Below, one piece after another: positions 53,037 through 62,420 of a stretch of 64,000 nt of DNA. The notes under the pieces were generated by a model that saw nothing but the letters and a program-made list of their open reading frames with translations, searched no databases and was not told where the DNA came from. The position numbers were made by a program, and so were the translations under genes. Source of the DNA: Flaviramulus_B aquimarinus. Lineage in GTDB: Bacteria > Bacteroidota > Bacteroidia > Flavobacteriales > Flavobacteriaceae. The stretch is taken from positions 248,001 through 312,000 of the forward strand of contig NZ_BAABJH010000006.1 in the NCBI RefSeq assembly GCF_039543205.1, read 5' to 3'. The first letter of the stretch is position 1. Each line of letters starts with the position of its first letter.

Positions 53037-53453
53037 TTATACCGCGGCCAATAACTCCGGTTTCTCAAACAATTGAATATGACTTAACAAACGGTCTTTA
53101 GTAATGTTCATCATACGTTTGTTTAATGCGGATGAGTTTTCAATATAAATCAGGTATTCTTCAACGGTAAAAAGCCCTATAATCATGCCTTTCATAGCAT
53201 TACGAAGTTTCATGTCTTTTTGAATCGCATTTTCAATGTAGTCCATGCGTTTTTCTAAAGGTAAATCATAAAAAACAGATTTATGCTTGGCTATGTAATT
53301 CTTAAAAACCTGAATTAATAAATCGTTTTGTAACTTAATAATTGGGCGCAACACTAAATTCTGAAAACGCTCGTCATTACTCATGTTATCATTAATTGTA
53401 GTGCTTAAGATTTCTGGGCGAATACCTTTAAGGTTGGATTGTCTGGAGTTCAT
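53037..53453 (-). CDS. Conserved Bacteroidota protein of unknown function
   Basis: 138 residues, all helical by eye, no signal peptide or membrane span. MNSRQSNLKGIRPEILSTT, MSNDERFQNLVLRPIIKLQN, DLLIQVFKNYIAKHKSVF and the LRNAMKGMIIGLFTVEEYL motif are its conserved-looking parts. I recall this family carrying a mistaken glyoxalase label. There is no glyoxalase metal motif. Function not known. Confidence 0.75.
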   Translation of the reverse strand: MNSRQSNLKGIRPEILSTTINDNMSNDERFQNLVLRPIIKLQNDLLIQVFKNYIAKHKSVFYDLPLEKRMDYIENAIQKDMKLRNAMKGMIIGLFTVEEYLIYIENSSALNKRMMNITKDRLLSHIQLFEKPELLAAV

Positions 53454-53572
53454 CTTGTAGATTTTTAATAAAAATATAGATTATTAATCCTTAATTTTTA
53501 TTCAAGACTTTCTAATTGTTAACGAGGTTATTAACATTTCAGATTTTTCTATCTTTATTGAAAATTTTAAAT

Positions 53573-54472
53573 ATGAAATTTGGAAGCGTAGATAATCCAG
53601 AAATAGTTGACTTTACATTACCCAAAGACCATCCGGATACTAAAAAAACCCTAGAAAAGGTTAAGGGCGAAACCTCTAATTTTTTGGATCCAGAAATTTA
53701 TGTAGGTTGTGCCAAATGGAATAGGGCAGACCTTAAAGGGTTTTATCCGCGCGGCACAAAAGATGAGCTGGGTTATTATTCTTCACAATTTAATGCTATA
53801 GAATTAAACGCCACGTTTTACAGAATTTTTCCTGCAGAACAATTTTCAAAATGGTATGATAAAACCCCGAAAGGATTTAAATTTTTCCCAAAACTAAATC
53901 AAGAAATTAGTCATTGGAAACGCTTAAATGAAACACAATCCGTAGTTGAAAACTATTTGTATAACGCTTCAAATTTAAAAGAAAAATTAGGAACGATCTT
54001 TCTTCAAATGCATTCTAATTTTGCACCTAAAGATTTTGATAGAGTTATCCATTTTGTTGAAAATTGGCCAAAAGAAATTCCATTGGCTATAGAATTTAGA
54101 CATACAAATTGGTATAATGATGCTGCTGTTGCCGAAGATTTATATCAACTTTTAGAAGCAAATAATATTTCAAATGTGATAGTAGATACGGCAGGTCGAC
54201 GTGATTTAATGCATATGCGATTAACCAATGCAACCGCTTTTGTTCGCTATGTTGGTGCAAATCACCCAACGGATTATACACGTTTAGATGATTGGGTAGA
54301 ACGCCTAAAACATTGGAAGGATTTGGGTATTCAAGAAATCGATTTTTTCATTCATCAAAACATTGAAAAAGAATCCCCTTTGCTTTCAGCATATTTCATT
54401 AAAAAATTGAATACAGAATTGGGGTATTCGCTTACTATACCTAATGAAGATGACCAACAAAGTCTTTTTTAA
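53573..54472 (+). CDS. DUF72 family protein (TIM-barrel fold)
   Basis: 299 residues from the ATG at 53573 (MKFGSVDNPEIVDF); an earlier in-frame TTG at 53516 is unlikely. IYVGCAKWNRADLKGFYP, FNAIELNATFYR, FKFFPKLNQEISH, LAIEFRHTNWYN, VDTAGRRDLMHMRL, VRYVGANH and IDFFIHQN are the DUF72 blocks. The fold suggests a hydrolase/isomerase-type barrel, but no function is proven. Separate from leuC by 201 bases. Confidence 0.9.
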   Translation: MKFGSVDNPEIVDFTLPKDHPDTKKTLEKVKGETSNFLDPEIYVGCAKWNRADLKGFYPRGTKDELGYYSSQFNAIELNATFYRIFPAEQFSKWYDKTPKGFKFFPKLNQEISHWKRLNETQSVVENYLYNASNLKEKLGTIFLQMHSNFAPKDFDRVIHFVENWPKEIPLAIEFRHTNWYNDAAVAEDLYQLLEANNISNVIVDTAGRRDLMHMRLTNATAFVRYVGANHPTDYTRLDDWVERLKHWKDLGIQEIDFFIHQNIEKESPLLSAYFIKKLNTELGYSLTIPNEDDQQSLF

Positions 54473-54592
54473 AACCATAAAAAATGGGTTTCATAAATTA
54501 TAATCAATAGTGTTAATCTGTTGAAGATAATTCAATTTATAATGCATCTATTGGCAATTTTATAAAAATTCAATAACAAAGCATCTTAAAGT

Positions 54593-54622
54593 TTTAAAAT
54601 ACTGTAATAAAATCTAAATTTG
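54593..54622 (+). promoter_or_regulatory. Candidate promoter of the leu operon
   Basis: TAAATTTG at 54615-54622 fits TANNTTTG, with TTTA at 54593-54596 as a weak -33, spacer 18. It ends 51 bases before the leuC ATG. A hairpin TAGCTT/AAGCTA (54633-54648) lies in the leader. I see no leucine-codon leader peptide and no terminator, so no attenuator like that of his. Confidence 0.45.
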
Positions 54623-54673
54623 TTTATCTATTTAGCTTCTAAAAGCTATTTTAATACAAAATTTAAAATTTTT

Positions 54674-56068
54674 ATGAGTAGTACATTATTTGACAAAGTG
54701 TGGGATTCGCATGTTGTGCGAAACATTGCAGATGGACCAGATGTGTTGTATATAGATCGTCACTTAATTCATGAAGTTACAAGTCCTGTGGCTTTCGTTG
54801 GTTTAAAAAGCAGAGGATTAAGCGTATTATATCCAAAGCGTACATTTGCTGTTGCTGACCATAATACACCAACAATCAATCAACATTTACCAGTTCAAGA
54901 TCCATTATCGGCTAATCAATTAAAAACATTAGAAGATAATGCTAAGCAATACGGTATTAGTCACTGGGGATTAGGACATCAAAATAATGGTATTGTTCAC
55001 GTTGTAGGGCCAGAAAACGGTATTACAGTTCCAGGAGCGACTATCGTTTGTGGAGATTCACATACATCAACGCACGGTGCTTTTGGCGCTATAGCATTTG
55101 GTATTGGAACTTCAGAAGTAGAAATGGTATTGACTACCCAATGCATCATGCAGCCTAAGCCTAAAAAAATGCGTATTAGTGTTAATGGGCCGTTAAGTAA
55201 AGGTGTAACTCCAAAAGATGTTGGATTATATATCATTTCGCAATTAACAACTTCTGGTGCTACAGGCTATTTTGTTGAATATGCTGGTGATGTTTTTGAA
55301 AACATGACCATGGAAGGCCGTATGACCGTTTGCAATCTATCAATAGAGATGGGTGCACGTGGTGGTATGATTGCTCCAGATGAAAAAACATTTGAGTACA
55401 TTAAAGGTCGTGCCATGACACCTAAAGGTGCTGATTGGGACAAAGCCATGAATTACTGGGAAACTCTAAAAACCGACGAAGGTGCTACTTTTGATAAAGA
55501 AATATCTTTTGATGCCCGTAATATTGAACCAATGATTACTTATGGTACCAATCCAGGAATGGGTATGGGGATTTCTAAGAATATTCCATCGGCTGAATCT
55601 GTAGAAGGTGGTAAAGCAACTTATGATAAATCTTTAGCTTACATGGGCTATGCAGAAGATGAGCAAATGATTGGTAAAAAAATCGATTATGTGTTTATTG
55701 GAAGTTGTACAAATGGACGTATTGAAGATTTTAGAGCTTTTGCTTCTATAGTTAAAGGCAGACAAAAGGCAGATAATGTAACAGCTTGGTTAGTTCCGGG
55801 TTCACATGTTGTAGAAGCAAAAATTAAGGAAGAAGGTTTACTGGATATCTTTGAAGATGCTGGTTTTGTATTAAGAGAACCAGGATGCTCAGCTTGCTTA
55901 GCAATGAACGATGATAAAGTTCCTGCCGGTAAATATGCAGTAAGTACCTCAAACAGAAACTTTGAAGGCCGTCAAGGTCCAGGTTCTAGAACCTTATTAG
56001 CTAGTCCGTTAGTTGCGGCTGCAGCTGCGGTTACAGGTGTGGTTACAGACCCTAGAGAATTATTATAG
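54674..56068 (+). CDS. leuC: 3-isopropylmalate dehydratase large subunit
   Basis: 464 residues from the ATG at 54674 (MSSTLFDKVWDSHVV). The TTG at 54620 overlaps the promoter box and is rejected. FeS ligands: VFIGSCTNGRIEDF and REPGCSACLAMN. GDSHTSTHGAFGAIAFGIG is the aconitase-family signature. It isomerises 2- to 3-isopropylmalate with LeuD. First of leuC-leuD-leuA-leuB. Confidence 0.96.
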   Translation: MSSTLFDKVWDSHVVRNIADGPDVLYIDRHLIHEVTSPVAFVGLKSRGLSVLYPKRTFAVADHNTPTINQHLPVQDPLSANQLKTLEDNAKQYGISHWGLGHQNNGIVHVVGPENGITVPGATIVCGDSHTSTHGAFGAIAFGIGTSEVEMVLTTQCIMQPKPKKMRISVNGPLSKGVTPKDVGLYIISQLTTSGATGYFVEYAGDVFENMTMEGRMTVCNLSIEMGARGGMIAPDEKTFEYIKGRAMTPKGADWDKAMNYWETLKTDEGATFDKEISFDARNIEPMITYGTNPGMGMGISKNIPSAESVEGGKATYDKSLAYMGYAEDEQMIGKKIDYVFIGSCTNGRIEDFRAFASIVKGRQKADNVTAWLVPGSHVVEAKIKEEGLLDIFEDAGFVLREPGCSACLAMNDDKVPAGKYAVSTSNRNFEGRQGPGSRTLLASPLVAAAAAVTGVVTDPRELL

Positions 56069-56172
56069 TGGCTATAGCTTTTGGCTGTTTGCCATTAGCT
56101 AAAATAGTAACTAATTAAAATTATATAAATATTCGCCAATAGCAAAAAGCTAAAGGCCAAAAGCAAATTAGA
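56069..56172. repeat. Word-repeat spacer between leuC and leuD with 9-bp inverted repeat
   Basis: GCTTTTGGC (56077-56085) and GCCAAAAGC (56156-56164) are exact inverted copies about 70 bases apart. Between them are further TTTGCC, AGCTAAAA and AGCAAAAAGCTAAAGG words. Same vocabulary as the his spacers. Confidence 0.65.
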
Positions 56173-56769
56173 ATGGCTTACGATAAATTTACAACATTAA
56201 CGAGTACAGCAGTACCGTTGCCAATTGAGAATGTAGATACCGATCAAATAATACCGGCACGATTTTTAAAAGCGACAACGCGTGATGGATTTGGAGATAA
56301 TCTATTCCGTGATTGGCGATATAACGGAGACAATACGCCTAAAAAAGATTTTGTTTTAAACAATCCTATCTATACCGGTAAAATATTGGTTGGTGGAAAG
56401 AACTTTGGTTCTGGATCCTCCAGAGAACATGCAGCTTGGGCGGTTTACGATTATGGTTTCCGTTGTGTGGTATCTAGCTTTTTTGCAGATATTTTTAAAA
56501 ACAACTGTTTAAATATTGGTGTGTTACCAGTACAAATTAGTCCTGAATTTTCTAATGAAATTTTTGAAGCGATTTATGCGGATCCAAAAACAGAATTAGA
56601 AATTAACTTAGAAGCACAAACGATTACCTTATTATCATCAGGATCACATGAATCTTTTGATATTAACGGCTATAAAAAAGGAAATATGCTAAATGGTTTT
56701 GATGATATTGACTATTTACAAAATATGAAGAGTGAGATAGAAACGTTTACAGAATCTCGTCCTTTCTAA
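56173..56769 (+). CDS. leuD: 3-isopropylmalate dehydratase small subunit
   Basis: 198 residues. PIENVDTDQIIPARFLK, GKNFGSGSSREHAAWAV and FADIFKNNCLNIGVLPV are the swivelling-domain motifs. It pairs with LeuC. 3 bases before the leuA-like gene, so coupled. Confidence 0.97.
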   Translation: MAYDKFTTLTSTAVPLPIENVDTDQIIPARFLKATTRDGFGDNLFRDWRYNGDNTPKKDFVLNNPIYTGKILVGGKNFGSGSSREHAAWAVYDYGFRCVVSSFFADIFKNNCLNIGVLPVQISPEFSNEIFEAIYADPKTELEINLEAQTITLLSSGSHESFDINGYKKGNMLNGFDDIDYLQNMKSEIETFTESRPF

Positions 56770-56772
56770 AAC

Positions 56773-58293
56773 ATGGCAGTAAAACGCATAGAAATAATGG
56801 ATACGACATTACGCGATGGTGAGCAAACCTCGAGTGTGTCGTTTTCTGCTTCAGAAAAACTCACCATAGCAAAACTTTTACTTGAAGAATTAAAAGTAGA
56901 TCGTATTGAAATTGCATCAGCTAGAGTTTCTGAAGGCGAACTTCAAGCGGTAAAAGATGTCACAGAATGGGCTTCTGAAAATAATTATCTAAATGCTGTT
57001 GAAGTTTTAACCTTTGTTGATAAAGGTGTATCTATAAAATGGATGATGGAAGCAGGGGCAAAGGTTCAAAATCTATTGACCAAAGGTTCTTTAAATCATT
57101 TAACTCACCAGCTTAAAAAGACTCCAGATCAGCATTTTACAGAAATTAAACAAAATATAAATTTTGCTCAAGAAAATAATATTGAAACCAATATTTATTT
57201 AGAAGATTGGAGTAATGGTATGCGAAATTCTAAAGCCTATGTTTTGGAATTTTTAGAGTTCTTGTCTACCCAGCCTGTAAAACGCATCATGCTTCCGGAT
57301 ACTTTAGGCGTTATAACGCCTTCCGAATCTTATGATTTTGTTAAGGAGATTAAAGATAAATACCCAAATTTACATTTCGATTTTCATGCGCACAATGATT
57401 ACGATTTAGGGGTTTCTAATGTTATGGAAGCTCTAAAAGCTGGAGCCGATGGTTTGCATTTAACCATAAATGGTATGGGAGAGCGTGCTGGAAATGCCCC
57501 TATGGCCAGTGCCATTGCTGTGATTAATGATTTTATGCCAGATATTGAAATTGGGGTAAACGAAACCTTTTTATATACAATCAGTAAATTAGTTGAAACG
57601 TTTTCAGGAGTAATGATTCCTTCTAACAAACCCGTTGTTGGTGCTAATGTTTTTACGCAAACAGCTGGAATTCATGCTGATGGTGATAATAAAAAGAATT
57701 TATATTTCAGTGATTTGTTACCTGAACGTTTTGGTAGAACCAGAAAATATGCTTTAGGAAAATCATCAGGAAAAGCCAATATTCAAAAGAATTTACAGGA
57801 ATTAGGACTTCAACTTAATGATGAAGACTTAAAAAAAGTAACCCAACGTATTATTAAGTTAGGCGATAAAAAGCAAGTGGTTACCAAAGAAGATTTGCCA
57901 TATATCATTTCGGATGTTTTAGACAGAACATATGAGGAAAAAGTAAAGGTGAATGCTTATGTATTAACACATTCCAAAGGATTGAAACCATCAACAACGG
58001 TTTCGATTACTATTAATAATGAAATTTTTGAAGAGAGCTCACAAGGTGATGGTCAATTTGATGCTTTTATGAATGCTATTAAAAGTGTATTCAAAAAGAA
58101 AAAAATGATACTACCAAGTCTAATTGATTATGCCGTAAGAATACCACCTGGAAGTAATTCTGATGCCTTATGTGAAACGATTATTACTTGGAAAAATTCA
58201 GAAAATGAGTTTAAAACTCGTGGATTAGATTCAGATCAAACGGTATCTGCCATTAAAGCGACTGAAAAAATGTTGAACATTATTGTGAGTTAA
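56773..58293 (+). CDS. leuA: 2-isopropylmalate synthase / citramalate synthase family
   Basis: 506 residues. DTTLRDGEQTSSVSFSA is the HMGL-like catalytic motif with Asp and Arg. FHAHNDYDLGVSNVMEAL holds metal His, and INGMGERAGNAP the family loop. About 380-506 is a LeuA dimer regulatory domain for feedback. In position between leuD and leuB it should make 2-isopropylmalate from acetyl-CoA and ketoisovalerate, but the sequence group also includes citramalate synthase (pyruvate as acceptor), and I cannot separate them by eye. Gene symbol is by context. Confidence 0.8.
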   Translation: MAVKRIEIMDTTLRDGEQTSSVSFSASEKLTIAKLLLEELKVDRIEIASARVSEGELQAVKDVTEWASENNYLNAVEVLTFVDKGVSIKWMMEAGAKVQNLLTKGSLNHLTHQLKKTPDQHFTEIKQNINFAQENNIETNIYLEDWSNGMRNSKAYVLEFLEFLSTQPVKRIMLPDTLGVITPSESYDFVKEIKDKYPNLHFDFHAHNDYDLGVSNVMEALKAGADGLHLTINGMGERAGNAPMASAIAVINDFMPDIEIGVNETFLYTISKLVETFSGVMIPSNKPVVGANVFTQTAGIHADGDNKKNLYFSDLLPERFGRTRKYALGKSSGKANIQKNLQELGLQLNDEDLKKVTQRIIKLGDKKQVVTKEDLPYIISDVLDRTYEEKVKVNAYVLTHSKGLKPSTTVSITINNEIFEESSQGDGQFDAFMNAIKSVFKKKKMILPSLIDYAVRIPPGSNSDALCETIITWKNSENEFKTRGLDSDQTVSAIKATEKMLNIIVS

Positions 58294-58328
58294 AAAAGGA
58301 CAGAAGTTGTTTGATAAGTTGCGTTAGG

Positions 58329-58347
58329 TCTGCCTGTTGCAGGCAGA
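58329..58347. repeat. Short palindromic repeat (TCTGCCTG-TTG-CAGGCAGA), REP-like
   Basis: Perfect 8-bp arms with a 3-base loop between leuA and leuB, within a 97-base spacer. The GC-rich stem stands out from the AT-rich surroundings. I recall similar CTGCC/GGCAG palindromes in other flavobacterial genomes, unverified. No T-run, so not a plain terminator. Confidence 0.6.
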
Positions 58348-58390
58348 GATTGAATATTAACTGAAGATAAAAATATAAAACAAATAAAAA

Positions 58391-59449
58391 ATGAAATTTA
58401 ATATAGCCCTTTTAGCCGGAGACGGTATTGGACCAGAAGTTATAGATCAAGCTGTAAAAGTGAGTGATGCAGTAGCTACTAAATTCGGACACGCTATTAC
58501 GTGGAAACCTGCCTTAACTGGTGCAGCAGCTATTGATGCTGTTGGAGAACCTTATCCAGATGCTACACATGATGTTTGCGCAGCTGCTGATGCGGTATTA
58601 TTTGGTGCTATTGGGCATCCGCGTTTTGATAATGATCCTTCTGCAAAAGTACGTCCAGAGCAAGGTTTATTAAAAATGCGTAAAAAATTAGGTTTGTTTG
58701 CCAATGTACGTCCAACATTTACATTTCCTTCATTATTAGATAAATCGCCTTTAAAACAAGAACGTATTGAAGGTACCGATTTAGTATTTTTAAGAGAATT
58801 AACTGGAGGTATCTACTTTGGTGAAAAAGGAAGAAGGGATGATGGCGAAACGGCTTATGATAATTGTGTTTATACCAGAGTAGAAGTACAGCGTTTAGCT
58901 AAAAAAGGTTTTGAATTAGCAATGACACGTTCTAAAAAGCTATGTTGTGTTGATAAAGCTAATGTATTGGAAACATCTCGTTTATGGAGAGAAACTGTGC
59001 AAGCTATGGAAAAAGACTATCCAGAAGTAGAAGTAAGTTATGAATTTGTTGATGCTGTAGCCATGCGTTTAGTGCAATGGCCAAACAGTTACGATGTGTT
59101 GATTACTGAAAACCTGTTTGGTGATATTTTAACGGATGAAGCGTCTGTAATTTCTGGGTCTATGGGCTTAATGCCTTCAGCATCTATGGGTTCAGACATT
59201 GCTTTGTTTGAGCCAATTCATGGGTCTTATCCACAAGCAACAGGATTGAATATTGCTAATCCTATGGCAACGGTTTTATCGGCAGCCATGATGTTTGAAA
59301 CTGCTTTTAATTTACCTGAAGAAGGAAAAGCTATTAGAAACGCTGTAAACAAAGCCTTAGCAGAAGGTATTGTTACTGAAGATTTGGCCGATGGTGGAAA
59401 AGCATACGGAACTAAAGAAGTAGGGGATTGGTTAGCTGCCAATATCTAA
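58391..59449 (+). CDS. leuB: 3-isopropylmalate dehydrogenase
   Basis: 352 residues. IALLAGDGIGPEVIDQAVK, LFGAIGHPRFD, RELTGGIYFGEKGRRDD, TRSKKLCCVDKANVLETSRLW (catalytic Lys), ENLFGDILTDEASVISGSMG and FEPIHGSYPQATGLNIANP are all present. It oxidises and decarboxylates 3-isopropylmalate with NAD. Last gene of the leu operon, then a terminator. Confidence 0.96.
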   Translation: MKFNIALLAGDGIGPEVIDQAVKVSDAVATKFGHAITWKPALTGAAAIDAVGEPYPDATHDVCAAADAVLFGAIGHPRFDNDPSAKVRPEQGLLKMRKKLGLFANVRPTFTFPSLLDKSPLKQERIEGTDLVFLRELTGGIYFGEKGRRDDGETAYDNCVYTRVEVQRLAKKGFELAMTRSKKLCCVDKANVLETSRLWRETVQAMEKDYPEVEVSYEFVDAVAMRLVQWPNSYDVLITENLFGDILTDEASVISGSMGLMPSASMGSDIALFEPIHGSYPQATGLNIANPMATVLSAAMMFETAFNLPEEGKAIRNAVNKALAEGIVTEDLADGGKAYGTKEVGDWLAANI

Positions 59450-59471
59450 ACTTTAATTCAATATATAATCG

Positions 59472-59504
59472 AACCCTGTAAATTATAACTTTACAGGGTT
59501 TTTT
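59472..59504 (+). terminator. Rho-independent terminator after leuB
   Basis: AACCCTGTAAA (59472-59482) and TTTACAGGGTT (59490-59500), 11 bp perfect, 7-base loop, then TTTT. It is 23 bases after the stop. Confidence 0.92.
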
Positions 59505-59585
59505 ATTTGTTAAAAAAAAAACAATACCCAAGTAATACCAGCTAATAAATTTTGTAATTTACTGCTAACCTCTAACTTAAATATT

Positions 59586-61172
59586 ATGAAAACAAAATTA
59601 CACTATACTTTAATATTCTTATGGCTTGGAATACAAAGCTATTATAGCCAAAATATAGCTGATTTTACATCAGTAACGCCAACAACTCAAACTTCGGGAT
59701 TTGTACTGCCTTCTAGTCATGATTTTCAAAGGATAATAAAAGTTGGAGATGTATTAACTGCAGGTGGAAATATGCTTACAAAGCCTGACTTTACAGCTTA
59801 TGTTCCTATTGCTGGTAGTAGTACCAATGGGTATTTAAGTGTTAATTCTGAAGATGCACCTGTGGCAGTTGGAGGTACTGGTGGAGGCGGTGTAACCATT
59901 TTAGACATTAATTTTAATAATACGACAAAGCTTTGGGAAACTACAGCTTCACAAATAGTTGATTTTTCAAGTGTTGGAAGTACAGCAGCTAATTGTTCTG
60001 GTACGGTAACACCTTGGGGAACCGTAATATCATCTGAAGAGGTTGCCTTTAATCCTATATTTGGATTAATAGATTTTAATTTTGACGGTTATAATGATGT
60101 TGGTTGGAATGTAGAAATAAACCCTGTAACAAAAACAGTTATTGGCAAACATTGGGCCATGGGTAATATGGCACATGAAAATGTAACAATACATGCTAAT
60201 GAAAGAACTGTTTATCAAGGTGCAGATTCAAATCCTGGATATCTTTACAAATTTGTAGCGACCAATGCTCAAGATTTAAGTTCAGGAAACTTATATGTGT
60301 ATTCTGGGTCTAAAAGTGGAACAGGTGCTTGGGTACAAATTGCTAATACGTCTATTACTGAAAGGAATACGACAATTGCCTTAAGTGCTAATGCAGGTGG
60401 TACGGTTTTTAATGGTATTGAAGATGTAGAAATTGGTGCTGATGGTATGGTCTATTTTGCTGTTAAAAATGAAGCTCGGGTATACAGGTTTACAGATTCT
60501 GATGCTTTGGAAACTTCAACGTCTACAGTGACTATGGAGACCTATGTTGGTGATATGAATTATGATATTGATGATGGGGTTTCTGTAACATCTGTAACAT
60601 GGGGTAATGGAAATGATAATTTAGCATTTGATGGTCAAGGGAATTTATGGGTATTTCAAGATGGGGGAAACAACTATATATGGGTGGTTAAAAATGGTCA
60701 CACGCAAGCTAATCCCGATGTTGAAATATTTGGTAGTGCGCCTATTGGCTCTGAACCAACTGGGATAACCTTTTCTCCAGATTACAACTATTTATTTATG
60801 TCCATGTTGTTTTTAACTGATCCAGTTTCTAATAATGCAAACCAATTGGATGCCGCTGGTAATACTGTAAATTTTAATACAGGAACAACATTAGTTGTGT
60901 CTTTAAAAGATAATTTAGGGACCTTATCTGTTGATAAATCAAGCTTAAGTAATAACTTTAATATATATCCTAATCCGCTAAAATCGTCTAGACCCTTAAT
61001 CATTCAAGGAAAACAAATTAATAACATTAAATTATATTCCATTTTAGGCAAGCAGCTTTTAGACATGAAATATAATGGCTTAAATACAGTTAATTTAAAC
61101 CTGAAAAGCTTTAATTCTGGACTTTACCTTTTAAAAGTGAATGACAAAACTTCTAAATTAATAATTAAATAG
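59586..61172 (+). CDS. PhoX/DUF839-like secreted protein with type IX sorting domain
   Basis: 528 residues. A signal peptide ends near SYYSQ (about residue 22). The PhoX-like beta-propeller has NCSGTVTPWGTVISSEE, NPGYLYKFVATNAQDL, EDVEIGADGMVYFAVKNEAR, DNLAFDGQGNLWVFQDGG and TGITFSPDYNYLFMSM. The last about 75 residues, from NNFNIYPNPLKSS to GLYLLKVNDKTSKLIIK, are a type A T9SS sorting domain. It should be exported through the type IX system that PorX controls. Alkaline phosphatase or diesterase activity is likely but not certain. It ends 3 bases from a convergent gene. Confidence 0.88.
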   Translation: MKTKLHYTLIFLWLGIQSYYSQNIADFTSVTPTTQTSGFVLPSSHDFQRIIKVGDVLTAGGNMLTKPDFTAYVPIAGSSTNGYLSVNSEDAPVAVGGTGGGGVTILDINFNNTTKLWETTASQIVDFSSVGSTAANCSGTVTPWGTVISSEEVAFNPIFGLIDFNFDGYNDVGWNVEINPVTKTVIGKHWAMGNMAHENVTIHANERTVYQGADSNPGYLYKFVATNAQDLSSGNLYVYSGSKSGTGAWVQIANTSITERNTTIALSANAGGTVFNGIEDVEIGADGMVYFAVKNEARVYRFTDSDALETSTSTVTMETYVGDMNYDIDDGVSVTSVTWGNGNDNLAFDGQGNLWVFQDGGNNYIWVVKNGHTQANPDVEIFGSAPIGSEPTGITFSPDYNYLFMSMLFLTDPVSNNANQLDAAGNTVNFNTGTTLVVSLKDNLGTLSVDKSSLSNNFNIYPNPLKSSRPLIIQGKQINNIKLYSILGKQLLDMKYNGLNTVNLNLKSFNSGLYLLKVNDKTSKLIIK

Positions 61173-61175
61173 TTT

Positions 61176-62420
61176 TTAAGACTTAAAACTTGAACTACTA
61201 GGGAGCTCAAAAATTTCTAAATCAAAATAGGGAAGGGCCGCCATAAGATGATCAAATATATCGGACATAATATATTCGTAATTTTCCCAGCGTTTATCAC
61301 TACTAAAGGCATATATTTCTATAGGAATACCTTGTGTTGTTGGTGCTAATTGACGTGCCATAATCATCATGTCTTTATTGATGGCCGAATGTTGTTTTAA
61401 ATACAAATCAATATACTTCCTAAAAACCCCAATATTGGTTAGATTTCTTCCGTTTAAAAGCAGGGTTTTATCAATTTTATTTGATGTGTTATACGTTGAA
61501 ATATCCTTTTGCCTAGATTCTAAATAAGAAGTAATAAGCTGAATGCTTTTAAGTTTATTAACATCGGTTTCCGCTAAATATTTAACCCCTTCCTGTTTTA
61601 TAAATAGTGCTCTTTTAATACGTCTACCTCCAGAACTGGTCATGCCTCTCCAGTTTTTAAATGATTCTGAAATTAAGGCATAAGTAGGGATTGTTGTAAT
61701 GGTTTTATCGAAGTTTTGAACTTTAACGGTAGCCAATGTTATTTCTGTAACATCACCATCCGCGCCATATTTTTCAAAGGTAATCCAATCGCCAATGCGC
61801 ACCATATCATTTATAGACACTTGAATACTGGCAACAAAACCCATTATAGTATCTTTAAATACTAAAATAATAACTGCAGAAATGGCACCAAGACCTGTAG
61901 CAAAGGTTAAGAAAGGAATACCGGTAATAATAGCAATAGCAGACATAAAACCAGCTAGCCAAGCAAAAATCATGAATACCTGAATGTAGCTATCAATTGG
62001 TTTGTCTTTTAACCTAGGTAAGGTTTTAAAATAATCTTTGAGTGTATTGAGTAAACTTCTAACAATCCAAAGTGTTAGTATGATAGCAAAAACTTGAAGG
62101 CCTTTTTCAACAATATTTTCGAAAGTAGGGAAATCAATAAATACATCACGAATAAATTCCAATGCAATTAATAAAGGTATAATATGCGCAATATTTCTTG
62201 AGACTTTGTTTTTTACCATCAAATCATCAAAGTTGGATTTTGAAGCTGCTGCAAATCTATTAAATGCGCCTAATAATAATTTTCTTGTAATGAAGTCAAC
62301 AATAAAAACAACAATTAGTAAGGCCAATAACAACGCTAACATATTTAAATATTTAGCTAAATTTTCAGAGCACCCAACAGACATTAAATAATCGTAAAGC
62401 CAATGTTTTATAGTATTCAT
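61176..62420 (-). CDS. MscS-family mechanosensitive channel (YbdG-like)
   Basis: 414 residues. Four or five N-terminal spans, then the pore and MS-channel domain: GLGAISAVIILVFKDTIMGF (pore helix), NDMVRIGDWITFEKYG, GDVTEITLATVKVQNFDKT and IPTYALISESFKNWRG. The C-terminal cytosolic domain is about 250-414. It should open on osmotic downshock. It overlaps the upstream DUF3817 gene by 4 bases (ATGA). Confidence 0.92.
   Translation of the reverse strand: MNTIKHWLYDYLMSVGCSENLAKYLNMLALLLALLIVVFIVDFITRKLLLGAFNRFAAASKSNFDDLMVKNKVSRNIAHIIPLLIALEFIRDVFIDFPTFENIVEKGLQVFAIILTLWIVRSLLNTLKDYFKTLPRLKDKPIDSYIQVFMIFAWLAGFMSAIAIITGIPFLTFATGLGAISAVIILVFKDTIMGFVASIQVSINDMVRIGDWITFEKYGADGDVTEITLATVKVQNFDKTITTIPTYALISESFKNWRGMTSSGGRRIKRALFIKQEGVKYLAETDVNKLKSIQLITSYLESRQKDISTYNTSNKIDKTLLLNGRNLTNIGVFRKYIDLYLKQHSAINKDMMIMARQLAPTTQGIPIEIYAFSSDKRWENYEYIMSDIFDHLMAALPYFDLEIFELPSSSSFKS

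Noticed and set aside
54473..54673. Leucine attenuator before leuC, looked for by analogy with his
   Set aside because: No run of Leu codons in a short ORF and no terminator with T-run between the promoter box and leuC.
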